Source: Sipunculus nudus (taxonomy: Eukaryota; Annelida; Sipuncula; Golfingiida; Sipunculidae). Taken from it: a stretch of 64,000 nucleotides of DNA. The position numbers and the translations under genes were made by a program. The notes under the pieces are model-generated. The model did not search any database. It was not told the DNA's origin and worked only from the letters and a program-made list of their open reading frames with translations. The DNA lies in assembly GCA_026874595.1 (NCBI GenBank), contig CM049310.1, positions 40,801,558 through 40,865,557 on the forward strand. Reading direction: 5' to 3'. Every line of letters begins with the position of its first letter. Positions within the stretch are counted from its first letter, which is position 1. This document shows, one piece after another, positions 1 to 13,582 of this stretch.

Positions 1-1340
1 TCCTAGTAAAGGTCATGACCCTTATAGGCTTCGTCCTCTCACCCAAATCTATGCACATGTCAAGGTTGGTAAAGATCAGTGAAATATTTATTAAATTCTT
101 GTGTCCAAAACAAATCCCCTCAGTGGCAGCAGCGCAACCGTGCATAAACCATAGTATCCCAACTTTGTCTAGGGATCTATTGTCTGAGGATACCAAGGCA
201 CCTGCAGTGCCAAAAAATGTCTAGTTTACTCACATTACACAACATTATATTCCTTTATCATAGCCCAACATGTCCATGATATTCATAAGCTTTATCCACT
301 CAGTGTAGATACCAACAGTGACGGTTATTGTTGTTTGAGCAAAACATAACTTTGTGTAATAGAGAATTCATACCTATTTTGGTGTTTAATAAAATATTAA
401 TATATGCCCCATCGTGAAAATGAAACCCTGTGAAACTATGAAAAATTGCTGGAGCGTGAAAATTGAGCCCTGTAAATATAGAGTCTACCAGAGTATCACA
501 ATGGTGATACATTTATAGTGCAGTCACGATCAGCTGAGCACCGTGACCCATGAGTCCCTTGATAATATTATGCTTATAACTTGCACAAATATTTAAAACT
601 TAATCTCACACATAGTTGCACACTCTCTCAAACAGAAACAAACAGGCTTAAATCACCCTTTATACACATTTGTTATCATAAATTATTATAAAAAAATGTG
701 TAAGTTGACGTTATCTCCTGCCCAAAAAATCACCACAGCATATAAAAAAAACACAATTGTATCTCACTAAAATCTAATAGAAACTATATGCATCTCATAA
801 ATAATCAGTGCATGGCCCTCAGTTAAATATAGGGAAATCAGTAAACAATAAACTACTGAGATGTATGGACTTTTAGCGATGAGGGGCCTGGCGGCCGAAA
901 TGGTGATCTCCAGTTCACATTGTTGCCGACCAGGTTGACTTAACAGCATCAGTATGCGGTCTGTGGCTCACTTAAGCTGGTGGCAAAAATGGCCAGCCTC
1001 TGGATGCTGGCTGCTGACAGAAATATATGATCATATTCTCAACCAATCAGGAAAGATAATGGTGATAGAATGTTTTGTGAGGTCAGTCTGTCAGGGATCA
1101 GAAAAGCCTTGGGGTTGTGGGACTGCTGCGTTTGCAGTTCAGATCCAGCATGCAGTATGCATACTTCGCTGTATGTTCATCTTGGAATAAATCAATATCA
1201 TCAACTTGGTCTGCTTTAAATACATAGCATCATGCGTGCCTTTAAAAAGTTTGTGTTTGACATTCTGTCATGATGTATCGGTGGACAGGTGAATGCATGT
1301 TATAGCCCTGCTGATTTTGTTTGTACAAAATACATGCACA
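1..1340. other. No gene recognised
   Basis: I see no conserved protein, RNA gene or mobile-element boundary here. Open frames are short and have no family signature. It lies upstream of the first exon seen for the GT31 gene, so an untranslated first exon or promoter could sit here, but nothing in the sequence marks one. Confidence 0.5.
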
Positions 1341-1940
1341 AGAATGTCAAGTGGATGCAGTGGAGGTGCACATGTACTCTAATTAGCACAAGCATGTAGA
1401 ATGGATGCAGTGGAGGTACACATGTACTCTAACTAGCGCAAGAATGTAGAGTGGATGCAGTGGAGGAGCACATGTACTCTTATTAGCACAAGAATGTAGA
1501 GTGGATGAAGTGGAGGTGCACATGTACTCTAATTAGCGCTAGAATGTAGAGTTTATGAAGTGGAGGTGCATATGTACTCTATTTAGCACAAGAATGTAGA
1601 GTGGATGAAGTGGAGGTGCACATGTACTCTAGTTAGCACAAGAATGTAGAATGGATGCAGTGGAGGTACACATGTACTCTAGTTAGCACAAGAATGTTGA
1701 GTGGATGCAGTGGAGGTGCACATGTACTCATATTAGCACAAGAATGTAGAGTGGATGCAGTGGAGGTGCACATGTACTATAATTAGCACAAGAATGTAGA
1801 GTGGATGCAGTGGAGGTGCACATGTACTCTAATTAGCACAAGAATGTAGAGTGGATGAAGTGGAGGTGCACATGTACTCTAATTAGCGCAAGAATGTAGA
1901 GTGGATGGAGTGGAGGTGCATGTGTACTCTAATTAGCAGT
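1341..1940. repeat. 50 bp minisatellite, about 12 copies
   Basis: Twelve head-to-tail copies of a 50 bp unit, with the core agaatgtagagtggatgcag followed by tggaggtgcacatgtactct and aattagcaca. Copies differ by a few substitutions each and keep the 50 bp period without slippage. The array lies about 0.6 kb upstream of the exon that carries the GT31 start codon. No reading frame runs through it because 50 is not a multiple of three. Confidence 0.95.
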
Positions 1941-2574
1941 AAAACCCTCAGTACAACCCTGCTATGGTACATCCATTTAAATACATTATGATCAGTTCAT
2001 CTGAATGCTGAGAAATACATGGTTATATGCAGTGGCATGGTTCTTTTAGCACTCTGGTATATCATAACAAGCCCTTGGAATCCAACATCTGTGTGTATAA
2101 CAACAAATTAAGTTGGGCAAAGCCATATATGGCTGTCATTAACAGCTGTACATGTTCTTGATCAGGCAGGAAGAAATGTGTCATTCATAGTGAACAACAG
2201 TACATAATATTACGGTTTTTACCAGTAATTTGCCTTGGCTCTCATAGAGGTAAATATATGCGTCCTAGTGTTGTCAGTGGTTAGGTAGAGCTATTACCAG
2301 CTGTGGATGTGGTACAGTTACACTTTAATTTCCAGTTTATTTGAATATTTTTCCTGCAAGTGAACACTAGCTGAAATGATTTTGAAACTGGGACTTTGAA
2401 TAACAAGGTGTGTATTAATTTGTTTATTTTGGTTCAGTGAATAAACTCACTCTAAGTTTTTATAAATGGACACAGCCTTACACATCAGCCTGCGATAGCC
2501 TCGTGTCTCTCCAGCCATTGTACTTGTATGTATCATACAGGAAAGCTCTGATTTTTATCTTTTATTTGCATCAG
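1941..2574. other. No feature recognised
   Basis: AT-rich sequence between the minisatellite and the first GT31 exon seen. It ends in a splice acceptor (tttatttgcatcag at 2561-2574), so at least its 3' part is probably an intron within the 5' untranslated region. Confidence 0.4.
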
Positions 2575-2611
2575 GATGCTGAGATAACTCCACCAGGAAC
2601 AAGCCATAGCC

Positions 2612-5600
2612 ATGAAGCAGGGGAAGCTCAGATTCTTTTTGCAGAAACGTGAGTAAATGAATAAATTATGTTGATTGACATATTTGCATCACTGATATTT
2701 TATAAAGACCCATTTCTGCTGTGTATACTCAATATATTGGTAAGCATAACAGTGTCAATCTTTCACAGTTGAAATGGATTGCTTGAGATGGATGCACATT
2801 CTAGTCATTCCCAGCTATAGAGCTGTGTCTTTATCAGTCATGTGTGTCTGGCTGTTAGCATGGCACAAATCATAACCATTTCACCTGGAAATCCTTACTT
2901 CATACCCAGGCATTTCTTGGTGAGACCACCATGTGAACACAATATCAAATCTTAATTCTGCGAACTACACAGCAGTAAAAATTATTATGAGCATTTTGAA
3001 AGTCACACTCATCAGTGTGACTATCAAGGCAGTTTTAAAGGCAAACATTTACAATAAGCCTCGAAAGTAAAATAATAATAATAATAATAATTATAATAAT
3101 TATAATTATTATAACATCATTTTATTGTATCCTCAGACAAAGTGAGGGGATTACTACATTAATGTCATGAATGTCCCGCCCCTGTGGCAGATAAATCTTT
3201 TCTGCACGATAACTCAAAATATATTATTCAACGGAATCTCTATACCAAACTTGAAACGTGAATAGATATTGGTAAGAGGACGAAGCCTTTATAAAATGGG
3301 TTAATTACCTTAATTAAGAGAGTACCTTGACCTTGAATTAGTCAACTTTTGGGGAAAATCACATAAATTTTAATATCTCAAAAATTCTTGCATCGATTGA
3401 TCAAAAATCAAGTTGACCAAAGATCTCGAGCTTGAATATTTCCATACTTGGTGAAAAACAAACATACACTTTTTTACTCAGATGGATAGGTGTATCTTCA
3501 CTAAAAATCCAAATGAAAGATGTCAGATGATAAGTTGTCGCAAGAGTTTGAAAACCTTAGACCTTTACCTTGCACTATATTATATTACTGTATCCGCCAA
3601 AACGAAGTTTTGCGGATACTATGTTTTTGACCGGGTTCCGCCTCTGCTGTCGCCGCTGCCGCCGTGTTCGTTTCCGGAGAACTCCTCTGAGACTACTGGA
3701 CAGATTTTTCTGAAACTTACACAAATTATCAGGTCACATGTGAACTGGTGCCTAACCAGGTGACCTTGACCTCTGACCTTTGCTCTCTGCCCAGCGTCCG
3801 TTTGTGCGTCTTTTTCCACACATAAACCCACATATCTCAGGAACCGTTTGACCAATCGGGAAAATTTTTTTACACAAATGTAGCCCTGGGATAGCTTAAT
3901 AACATACACAAAAAAGGTGGCGCCACCTGCAACCATGTTTGCACAGTGTCCATCTGTTCATCTGCCTTGGGTTAAAATCACTCATATCTCTGCAGTCGTT
4001 TGACTAATTCACCTAAAATTCGGCATGCGTATACATCCTAGATAGCTTTCTTGATTTTGTGACAGGTGGCGCCACCTACATTCACGTTAATGCTGCAGAC
4101 ATCCAAGCTCATATCTCGGGAACCGTTTGACCGATCAGGAAAAATTTTTTTTCACAAATGTAGCCCTTTGGTAGCTTTATAACATACACAAAAATGGTGG
4201 CGCCACCTGCAGCCATTTTTGCACAGCATCCATCTGTTTGTCTGCCTTGGGTTAAAATCACTCATATCTCTGCAGTGGTTGGACTAATTCACCTGAAATT
4301 CGGCATGCGTATACATCCTAGATCGCTTTTTGGATTTTATGACAGGTGGCGCCACCTACCTTCACGTTAACACTGCAGACATCCAAGCTCATATCTCGGG
4401 AACCGTTTGACCGATCAGGAAAAAATTTTTTTACACAAATGTAGTCCTTGGATAGCTTTATAACATACACAAAAATGGTGGCGCCACCTGCAGCCAATCT
4501 CGCACAGCGTCCATCTGTTTGTCTGCCTTGGGTTAAAATCACTCATATCTCTGCAGTGGTTTGACCAAATTACCTGAAATTCGACATGCATATACATCCC
4601 GTATAGCTTTCTTGATTTTAAGAAAGGTGGCACTACCTACATTCACATTCACATTGCAGACATTAATGCTTATATCTCCGGACTCGTTTGACCAATCAGG
4701 AAAAAAGATTTTACACAAATGTAGCCCTTGGATATCTTTATTACAAACACAAAAATGGTGGTGCCACCTGCAGCCATTTTTGCACAGCATCCATCTGTTT
4801 GTCTGCTGTGGATAAAATCACTCATATCTCTGCAGTGGTTTGACTTTTCCACATGAGATTTTGCATGTGTATACATCTTGGATAGTTTCTCGTTCAAATA
4901 ACAGGTGGCGCCACCTACAATCATGTTTATGTGATGTGTATTTCCCCTTGTCACTCAAGCCATGCCTCACTTAACCCGTCCTTCTCTGATTTTGGCAGAT
5001 ACACGTAGTCGCTTATCGACTACCCGTATTCTAGTTGTATATAGGATTATTGTGAACCTCATAAGGTTTGAAGTACCCTATCTTTTTTCTTCAAATGTGA
5101 CACATAGATAATATCCACCAAGATCTCAAATATGTTTGAAGACTGGTGATCTTGAGTTTGGTCTTCAAGGTCAAATTTCGAAAATATGGGATTTTTATTT
5201 CCCAAAACTATTGAGTATTTTGAACCTTGGTTTTCAAAATCAAACCAGAAAGAATTCGAATTAACATGGGACTTTTGTGAACCCAGTAACTTCTTAATAA
5301 CTGTCTTTTCTTTAAATTTGATACATGAATTGTCTCCACCAATATTCTGACAAGTTCAAACATTTCTGGTGCCTTGGCCTTGTCAAGTGTCAGCAGTGCT
5401 TCTGAAGAAGGCGACCTATTTTACGAAAGGGAATGCCTCAACTGTCTGGGTATATTATGGTATCTCAAGTGCCAAGATATTTCTATTTATTATTATTATT
5501 AAAAATTATTATAAAAATGATTGAGCAAATTTTAGAAACGGAGACTAATTTAAAGATGCACACACTAGAGTGCTGAAAAGCCTTTTCATTTTGTTGTCGA

Positions 5601-8600
5601 AAATTCTTTGGGTGCAGTTTAAATTGGGGTGTCTTTGTGATAACAGTCCATTTCTCAGGAGTGGTTCAATGTATTGAGCATGTCTCTAGATCTTGGATAC
5701 CTTCATGTCATACTAAAGACTGGCGGTGCCATCTGCACCTATTTTTGTGTGGCATCCATCCGTGCCTTTGCTTTTGGTGAAAAATGCTCATATCTCAGGA
5801 GTTGTTTAATTTATAGGTCTGAAATTTGGCATTTACATCCATCTCGGAGAGTTTTCTCATAGACCAGACAGGTTGCACCATCTGTTTTTAATAGAATACA
5901 TTGATGCCCTTTCCTCAGGAGTGGTTTGCTGTGTTGGCCTGAAATTGTGCATGTCCATAGATCTCGGATACCTCCATCTCCTTTTCAGGACTGGTGATGT
6001 CATCTGCCATTGTTTCTGTGCAATGTCCATCTGTCTGTTTACTTTGGGCAAAAGCCCTCATATCTCAGGAGTAGATGGTTGTATCAGCATGACATTTTGC
6101 ATGTTTATTATTCTTGGTTAGCTTTGTTGTAGACCAGACAGATAGCACCACCTGTTGTTCTGTTTTTATAGAATACATTGATGAACTATGTGTCAGTAGT
6201 GGATTGGTTTCTTAGCCTGAAAGTTTGCATGGTGTATCCATCAATGGACCTGTTTTGGTGAAAATTGCACATATATGAGGAGTATGAGGACTTTAATTTG
6301 CATCAATGATGCCACAAATTTGGAGTCATGTCATGTCAGGAACATTCAGTGCCATACTTTACCCATGCCTCTGTGAATTGGCAGATACACATAGTTGCTT
6401 GTAGACTGCCTGTATTCTTGTAATAACTGGAAGTCTTATGTGTTCACCAAGATGACTCAATTATGTTTTATATAACAACCAAGGTTGTATTAATGAACAA
6501 ACTTATATGTCTCGCGTCGTACACAGAAGTCAAATCTTTCACATATATACTTTAAGGCCATTTTTGTATCAGTCAAAATGAAGTTTTGCAGATACTATGT
6601 TTTTGACCAGGTCCGCCGACGGCGCTGCCGTAGCATTCATTTCCGGAGAACTCCTCTGAGACTACTGGACGGATTTTTCCGAAACTTGCAACAATTATTA
6701 GTCACATGCGAACTGGTGCCTAACCAATTGGCCTTGACCTCTGACCTTTCCTCTCTGCCAAGCGTCCTTGTGTGCATCTGTTTCCACACATAAACCCACA
6801 TATCACAGGAACAGTTTGACCAATCAGGAAAAAAATTTTGTACAAATGTAGCCCTTGAAAAGCTTTATTACGTACACAAAAATGGTGCGCCACCTGCAGC
6901 CATTTTTGCACAGCGTCCATCTGTTTGTCTGGCTAAGGTTAAAATCACTCATATCCCTGCAGTGGTTTAACCAAATTACCTGTAATTCGGCATGCGTATA
7001 CATCCTGGATAGCTTTCTTGATTTTATGACAAGTGGCACCACCTACATTCACATTCACGCTGTAGACATCCATGCTTATATCTGTGGACTCTTTCGACCT
7101 AACAGGAAAAAAGATTTTACACAAATGTAGCCTTCGGATAGCTTTATAACATAAACAAAATGGTTGCGCCACCTGCAGCCATTTTTGCACAGCGTCCATC
7201 TGTTTGTCTGCCTTGGGATAAAATCACTCATATCTCTGCAGTGGGTTAACCAAATTAGCTGTAATTCGGCATGCGGACACATCCTGGATAGCTTTCTTGA
7301 TTTTATGACAGGTGGCGCCAGCTTCATTCACGTTCACGCTGCAGACATTAATGCTAATATCTCTGGACTTGTTTGACCAATCAGGAAAAAAAAAATTCAC
7401 AAATGTAGCCCTTGGATACCTTTATAACATACACAAGAATGGTGGCACCACCTGCAGCCATTTTTGCACAGCGTTCATCTGTTTGTCTGCTGTGGGATAA
7501 AATTACTCGCACTCGGCAGTGGTTTGAATTTTCTACCTGAAATTTTGCATGTGTATACATCTTGGATAGTTTCTCGTTCAAATAACAGGTGGCGCCACCT
7601 ACAATCATGTTTACGTGGCAGACATCTATTTTAATATGTAATACATGTAACTCTATTTCCCCTTGCCACTCAATCCATGCCTCACTTCACCCATCCTACT
7701 CTGATTTTGGTGGATACATGTAGTCGCTTGTCAACTACCCGTATTCTAGTTTTATTTATTTTTTCTTGAACGGAGCTGAAAAACTTTAGGGCAGGAGGGG
7801 GGAAAAATAAAAATAAATATTGAAAAAATGTATTACTGTTAACTAATTTTGTTACCTAGTCATGTCATTAAAATGCTACTGACCATTGTAAACTAAAATA
7901 AATAAAATAAGAGACTTTTTTAACTATTTGATAAACTGTTATAATAACGCCAATTTGATACACAAAGTTACCATATTCTACATAATGGTGGTGGTTTTAT
8001 AATCTCAAATCCAGTTGTATGTTCTTTCAAGTATTTATTTTATGCAAGATTTCACTTAATTGTCAATTGAGCATGGTAAAAACAAATCTTATTTAAGTCT
8101 TTGGCATCAGTTTTAAATATTAAACATAAACATAAAATATTTTAACAGAAAGATTTATTAACACATCTTTAATTCAGAAGGAGAAACCTTTCTACATGCA
8201 CATGAATAAATTCCCCTCATTTTTAAATGAAAATATTATGATCATAACAGTCAACTTACCAATCAAAAGCCTTGTCAAAAAGTAGGACATTAAGGATATC
8301 CATGAAAATTTTACAATCTAAAATACTTTTAAACACCGTTCTATTTTTAAGTTAAAATGTTGTTATAATTTTAAATAATGGTGCTTGGCATTAATTTTTT
8401 TCAGCCCAGCGTTACACATTCAGAGGAACTTAACAGAGAGGTTATACAGATAAAATGAAAAAAAAATGAATGCCAAGATATTATTCCAGGAATATGTCAT
8501 AAAATATCACTGTAAAGTTGTCTCTGTTAATTTTTTGAACAGGTAAAATAATGGCAACCACATTTTAAAATGAAAATACTAAATCTACATTATTTAATGT

Positions 8601-11600
8601 CTGAATACCTTAAGAGTAAATAATAAGAACCATGAAAATAAAATTTTACCGTGAAAACCTATGTTTCGCTTTCATAAGGATAACCCCACAACCATTTCCC
8701 CAATAAATTACTTGATAAAAAAGAAAAATCATCATGGTTTCTTGTCAAGTACCCTGTTAACAATTGCTAGATATAATACTTTCCCATTTGTTACACAACT
8801 TTGAACCAAAATTGTATTGAAATCAAAGAGAAAACTGTCTGTTAAATGTAAGATTAATTATTTATTTCGACAATAAGACTTTCACCCTTCATTGGAAAAT
8901 AAAAAAAACTGCATGTTTGATGAAATGCAAACAACCGTATATTCCCTATCTTAATCCGCGGACTCAGAAAACTAGTGCTCGAAAACATTCAAATCCTCGC
9001 TGAACTCGCACTGCGACTTTAGTTAGACGATTCTCTTGATGTTATCATCGTGGTAATGACGTATGTGGGCGATAACGGGAAGCTGAAGGTCATTCTCGAG
9101 AGGAAATAGACGGAATTGCCGACTCCAGTGAACTTTATTCTTTATCTGATATATTAAAGGAACTAAAGAAATCTGTCATGTGTATAACTTAATAATCATA
9201 TTTGATGAACTCTGATGATAAAATCTGAGAGCCCAATTCTTGACTAGTCAATATGCCGGCTTGAATGACCAACTGCAACCACGGTGCCGTGCAAGGTCCG
9301 TTACCTGACGAAGTATGTCCCCGTGGCATTTAGATAAGTATGCGGATGTATCACTCAATAAATTATGTAAATCCCTTTCTGTTTGTTATTTCTTGTCATT
9401 GTTATGTTCGCCCTTAAGTAATATTAATAAAACCAAAACCTCAACATGATAAAAATTGGAGTGAAGCCTGTTGTATCAACCACGAAAATGACCTGTGGGT
9501 GTGGATAATTGGAACTTGAATTTGAAATGAAAAATGAACATTGAGCCACGACTCCGGCACATATTTTTTCTATAAGGATACACAAATCTTATTGGATCAT
9601 ATTTTTTTCAAATGGCAACGATCTCCGGGACAACGGTCTCAAAAACTACTTCCAATTTACCCGCGAAACCACGTGCTTGGTGAGAACAAAGCGCTAGAAA
9701 ATATATTAAAAATGTTCCCCTGGGGAAATGAGTGGTTCCTTCCTCTCTAAATGACGATTTCATTACAAGAGCCCGTGTCTGACGGCCGTAGCCTCGAATT
9801 CACTATCAACAATACTGAGTTTTGCTGCAGTCTTGCAGCGCTGACATATATAGTAAACAATACAAGCGCTGCAGCCTCTGGCGGGGAGAGTCTATACGAT
9901 CTAAGTTTGTACGGATCCGTACAGACCCTCAGACACGTATATGCCTTGTGAAGCGTGAGGACACCAAACAAACCCCACATATTATAATTGTTACAGATGC
10001 TTAGACTCCGTGGGGACGGAAACTTTTGCTGGATGTTCAGCATTAATAAAGTATGGGCACTTACTCTGGATGATGTCAGATATTGCATCGTCTCCGTCTG
10101 GCCGATGGCGCTTTCTGGTAGGAACAACCAATAGGAATTTAGCATCATCGACAACAAGCGATGTATGATGGGAAGGATGAATATGAAAATATGGTCTATC
10201 CTAGTGCACGGCACTGGCATTCCTGGGAAAAGCCCCCCTGAAATCATCTTTTGCGTAGATTGCCCACCTAATTTGCATGGGATTCCTTTTCCGGCGTTGT
10301 CAAGTTAGCCTGCCACATCTGAACCCCGGCAGTTCAAAGGATAAGAAAACATTTACAGGCGCACATAAAGGTGATATATCGTTTTTTTTTATACATAAAA
10401 AGTTTATTTCTATATATAAATACAAGATTGTTTCTCTATCGCACAACAAGCAGTGGTAATTCATGTTACTGGTCCTTCCATGAACGGCAGGGTGAACTCT
10501 CACCGCCAGATGGTCGGACTCCATATCACAGATAAATGGAGTTCGTACGTGGCGGACTATACTGAGTTGAGATCGTACGAAATCGCCCTGACAGTTTGCA
10601 TTTCCCGTCGTGGCTTATTGTCTACAAACATATATGCAAGGAGGCGGCAATATTGGTAGGAGTGCCGTTCAATGTCTAAGGTTATGCAAATGAGTTGACA
10701 TGAACCCTAGGGGTAAAACGGAGTGCCAGCGTGTGTCTGTCTCGGAGACTATACTAAATCTTGTCGGTCCATCCAAGGCATGTCGCGTCGTTGTGGTTAC
10801 CGGGGTAACCAGGTCGGGTATTTTGTTACCTAAATTAGCGATAAGCGCAGTGGTCAAATCAAACAATTGTCGGTGTATTTCGCACAAAGTTTAAACGGAA
10901 TTGTGGCAGAAACACATGGGATAATATTGATATAAATAATATTTGGAAGACCGCTGTGTTGGCGTGACCGGCGGAAATAAAAAAATAAGTCGAAATTTCA
11001 TTTTTATTTTTATTTCATTTTTTCCATTTTTTAGGGATAGCGGTTTCGAGAAAACGAAAAATTAAAAAATAATGGCCTTAATTTCCTAAAGTTTCTGAGC
11101 CTTTTTAAAATAATGATTAACAACTACTGATCTAATAACAATGTGATAGACAAGCAAGCAGAAGGACTTTGTTCTGCTGTTCTGCCAGAAAATACCCAGA
11201 CAAAATACCCTGACACCCTGAATGATCTGCAACTCCTGCCCTGTTGCCATTTTTTTTCTCGATCCAAAAACTGGCAAATAAACGGGAGTAGACTATATAT
11301 ATAACATAAACTAGTTACATAGAGTGCCATAAGGAATTATCAGTGTCCACCTCAAGAGGTGTGTATGTAATATTAGTCAAACTCTCAACACGGACTTGAA
11401 TTTTTCCTAGCTGTACCTTTTGGCCATACCACACAATCATCAACAATAGTCTGGCATGCTTGACAGTGATTCAAATACAGCTAAGAACAATGCATGTCCC
11501 TGAATTGAAAGTTTTACTGACGTTATGGCATCTCCAGAGACAGGATGCAACATACATAATTTTAGTTTTGTATATGATTAACTTAATGCATCGATCTGAA

Positions 11601-12685
11601 TTTGCAATACTACACTTCTTTAATTGTGATAAATGCTTCTCTTTGTATTTTCAGGACCCATTCAGTATGGAGCTTTTGCAATATTTATAGTTTTTATGGT
11701 ACTGTGGACCAGGGAATGGAACTGCCTCGGAGGAAAATCAGTGAAATTTCCAATGCAGACTGTAGTGTGTCATTCAAAGTCATATATGCTGAAATATATA
11801 CCGGAATACCTGGCAGGATGTTCAGATGAATGTAATGCTTTCAGGCACACATACACAATAGAAAACCCTCATATCTGTTCAGCTAAGGATGTTCTCTTGT
11901 TGATTGGTGTACGTTCAGTACCCAAGGAAAGTGAGCAGCGAAATTTAATACGCAAAACCTGGGGTTCATACAAGACTATATTCGGCTCAGAACTGAGAGT
12001 TTTATTTCTCATGGGACAGGATAAGGATGAAAAACTACAGCATGAGCTAGTGAAAGAAAACAAACAGACCCAGGATATACTGCAAGCAGATTTTGTGGAT
12101 TCATACCATAATTTATCATTAAAAACCGTGATGGCTTATAAATGGGTCAGCGAGCGATGTGAGCGTTTGCTGTACTTTGCGATGGTTGACGCTGATATAT
12201 TTGTGGACACATTCAAATTGATAAGGTACCTTCAACAACCTGCTGTTTACACAAAACAAGCTTATGTACTGTGTAAAGCTGAATGCGGGGCACCTGCCAG
12301 AGAAGATGTTCGTGGCCATGCCAACGTAACAAAGGAACAATGGATGAGTGATATATATCCACCGTGGTGCTGGGGAGGAGCTTTCGTTTTGGCTGCACCA
12401 ATTGTTAAGCGTTTATATAAGGTTAGCCAGCACACTGCACGCTTTCCTATTGATGATGTTTGGGGTGGTGTTTTAGCAGTGTTGGATGGTAATATATGCT
12501 TTCCAGAATCAGATGAAGCTTTTGTGAGCCCGTGGCACCCTAATGATGAACTAATGAATTCAACAACCTATTTTCACCATCCAGTGATCTTTGCAGGAAT
12601 ACATGAAACAAAGGAGATAGTGGAAAATAAGATCAAATTCTGGTGGCAGAGAACAGCAGATTATCATCTTAATCTGAATGCATGA
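2612..12685 (+). CDS. GT31 beta-1,3-galactosyltransferase-like enzyme (2 coding exons)
   Basis: Coding exons 2612-2648 and 11655-12685 join in phase 1 to a 355-residue protein. Exon 1 (acceptor ending 2574, donor gtgagt at 2649) gives a short basic tail, MKQGKLRFFLQKR. It is followed by one hydrophobic anchor (YGAFAIFIVFMVLW) and a lumenal domain, the type II Golgi topology of GT31 enzymes, which transfer a sugar from UDP-sugar to a glycan in beta-1,3 linkage. Family motifs seen are R-N-L-I-R-K-T-W, the D-A-D metal/UDP motif in VDADIFVD, WCWGGAFVL, DDVWGG and SPWHPND. N-glycosylation sequons NLS, NVT and NST are present. The acceptor is tttgtattttcag at 11654. Exon 2 is the sure part. Exon 1 is inferred from matching phase and the basic tail; two other ATGs with weak phase-1 donors (near 10700 and 10632) are less convincing. 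The sugar specificity cannot be read. Confidence 0.82.
3591..5034 (+). mobile_element. Helitron/HINE-like non-autonomous element, copy 1
   Basis: It begins with a 5' hairpin (gtatccgc...gcggatac with an aaaac/gtttt inner stem) and ends with GTAGTCGCTTATCGACTAC (5005-5023), a 7 bp stem, then ccgtatt and CTAG. The start after A (A|TC) and the end CTAG|T fit Helitron rules. The core consists of ~140 bp repeats in alternating pairs (period ~280 bp). Each has a GGTGGCGCCACC palindrome or a decayed form, near 3917, 4065, 4197, 4346, 4478, 4626, 4757 and 4904. There is no transposase, so it is non-autonomous. It lies in the long intron of the upstream GT31 gene. The family assignment is inferred from structure only. 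Confidence 0.6.
5640..6420 (+). mobile_element. Divergent, 5'-truncated relative of the Helitron-like element
   Basis: Diverged repeats of the same style (ctcatatctcaggagtggtt, ggcggtgccatctgcacc) end in the same 3' signature. That signature is gcagatacacatagttgctt, then gtagactgcctgtatt and CTTG at 6417-6420, matching the 3' ends of the other copies with substitutions. No 5' hairpin was found, so the left border is approximate. Confidence 0.5.
6566..7749 (+). mobile_element. Helitron/HINE-like non-autonomous element, copy 2
   Basis: Same organisation as the copy at 3591-5034, with more decay. The 5' hairpin reads gtatcagtcaaaatgaagtt with tttgcagatac. It is followed by the tttccggagaactcctctga segment, ~140 bp core repeats with ggtggcgccacc or one-base variants, and the 3' hairpin gtagtcgcttgtcaactac. 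It ends in CTAG at 7746-7749 followed by T. It lies in the same intron and orientation as copy 1. Confidence 0.58.
7750..11654. other. Remainder of GT31 intron 1; nothing recognised
   Basis: AT-rich non-coding sequence. The 166-residue frame on the minus strand (9747-10247) has no recognisable domain and overlaps other open frames, so it is treated as chance. A less AT-rich stretch at about 8950-10900 could hold regulatory sequence, but no element is visible. Confidence 0.4.
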
Positions 12686-13582
12686 TTTATTGACAGCAGC
12701 AGAAGGATGCAAAATTTCCTCTGGAGAATCAATTTAACAGGATGACGGTTTTTCTTTCAAGAGACAGCTGCACAAAGATTGCTTTCTTTTCAAGCGTCAA
12801 TTGTAGATATCTAGATTTTTGGATTTTTGTACGGGTAAAATGAGAATTATTGCTCAAAATCTGTAAATTATAAAAAAAAAAGTTGTTACAGAAGAGTATT
12901 GGATCTGTTATGCCAGATTTGGTGATAGTATTTAAATGTTGGATCATGTACTAGGTGGAAGTTTTAAGCTTTTATATTTTTTTAAATAATATTACATTGA
13001 AAGAAGAAGAAATTATATTTACAGAAAAGAGAGAGACATTTTATATGAGAAAAAAATATGATCAAGGATTGACATTGCTAGCACAGAAAGATAGCAGCTG
13101 CCAAGAGGAATATTCTGAACAGAAAATGATGTCCTAAAATTTATTGGGTGTACTGATTTTTACACTAGTCAAACCAATATAAGAATCTGCGGAAATAGTT
13201 AATTTGTCATTTCTTTATTTTTGTGACATATGTTAATAATTTCGCTTATTTTCATGCATTAGGAAATTCATAATAGATGTTATGTTGCACATTAAATTTT
13301 TGTTGATTTCGGATGGATGTTATTAAAATCTTTTATTTTTCCATAGACTTCTAGAATGTTTAGTAAGTTATAAATTGATACCATGATGGATGGGGAGGTC
13401 CAACTTATATCACAAGCAGTTACTCATGCATGTGGCTTACAATGTTCCAAGTCCAGTATGATGATAGAAGTCTTTATTCAACAGCATAGAGGTCCGTCTT
13501 GTGTCTCTCTCATCTTGTATTACAAGTTAAACGCACACAAAATCACTTTGATACAAAATTACATAGATGAGTCTAGTAGATT
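12686..13582. other. 3' flank of the upstream GT31 gene
   Basis: AT-rich sequence after the TGA stop. Part is presumably the 3' untranslated region, but no single poly(A) signal stands out among many A/T runs. No other gene is seen. Confidence 0.4.

Noticed and set aside
2437..2652. 71-residue frame across the first GT31 exon
   Set aside because: The frame starts upstream of the splice acceptor at 2574 and differs from the phase needed for the GT31 join; only the ATG at 2612 fits.
9747..10247. 166-residue open frame on the minus strand
   Set aside because: No domain, no membrane or secretion pattern, no splice context, overlapping frames on both strands, and it lies in the intron of a GT31 gene. 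Probably chance in less AT-rich DNA.
10630..10720. Alternative first exons for the upstream GT31 gene (ATGs near 10632 and 10700 with phase-1 gt sites)
   Set aside because: The donors (gtagga, gtaaaa) are poor and the encoded tails are not basic; the exon at 2612-2648 has a good donor and a basic tail before the anchor.
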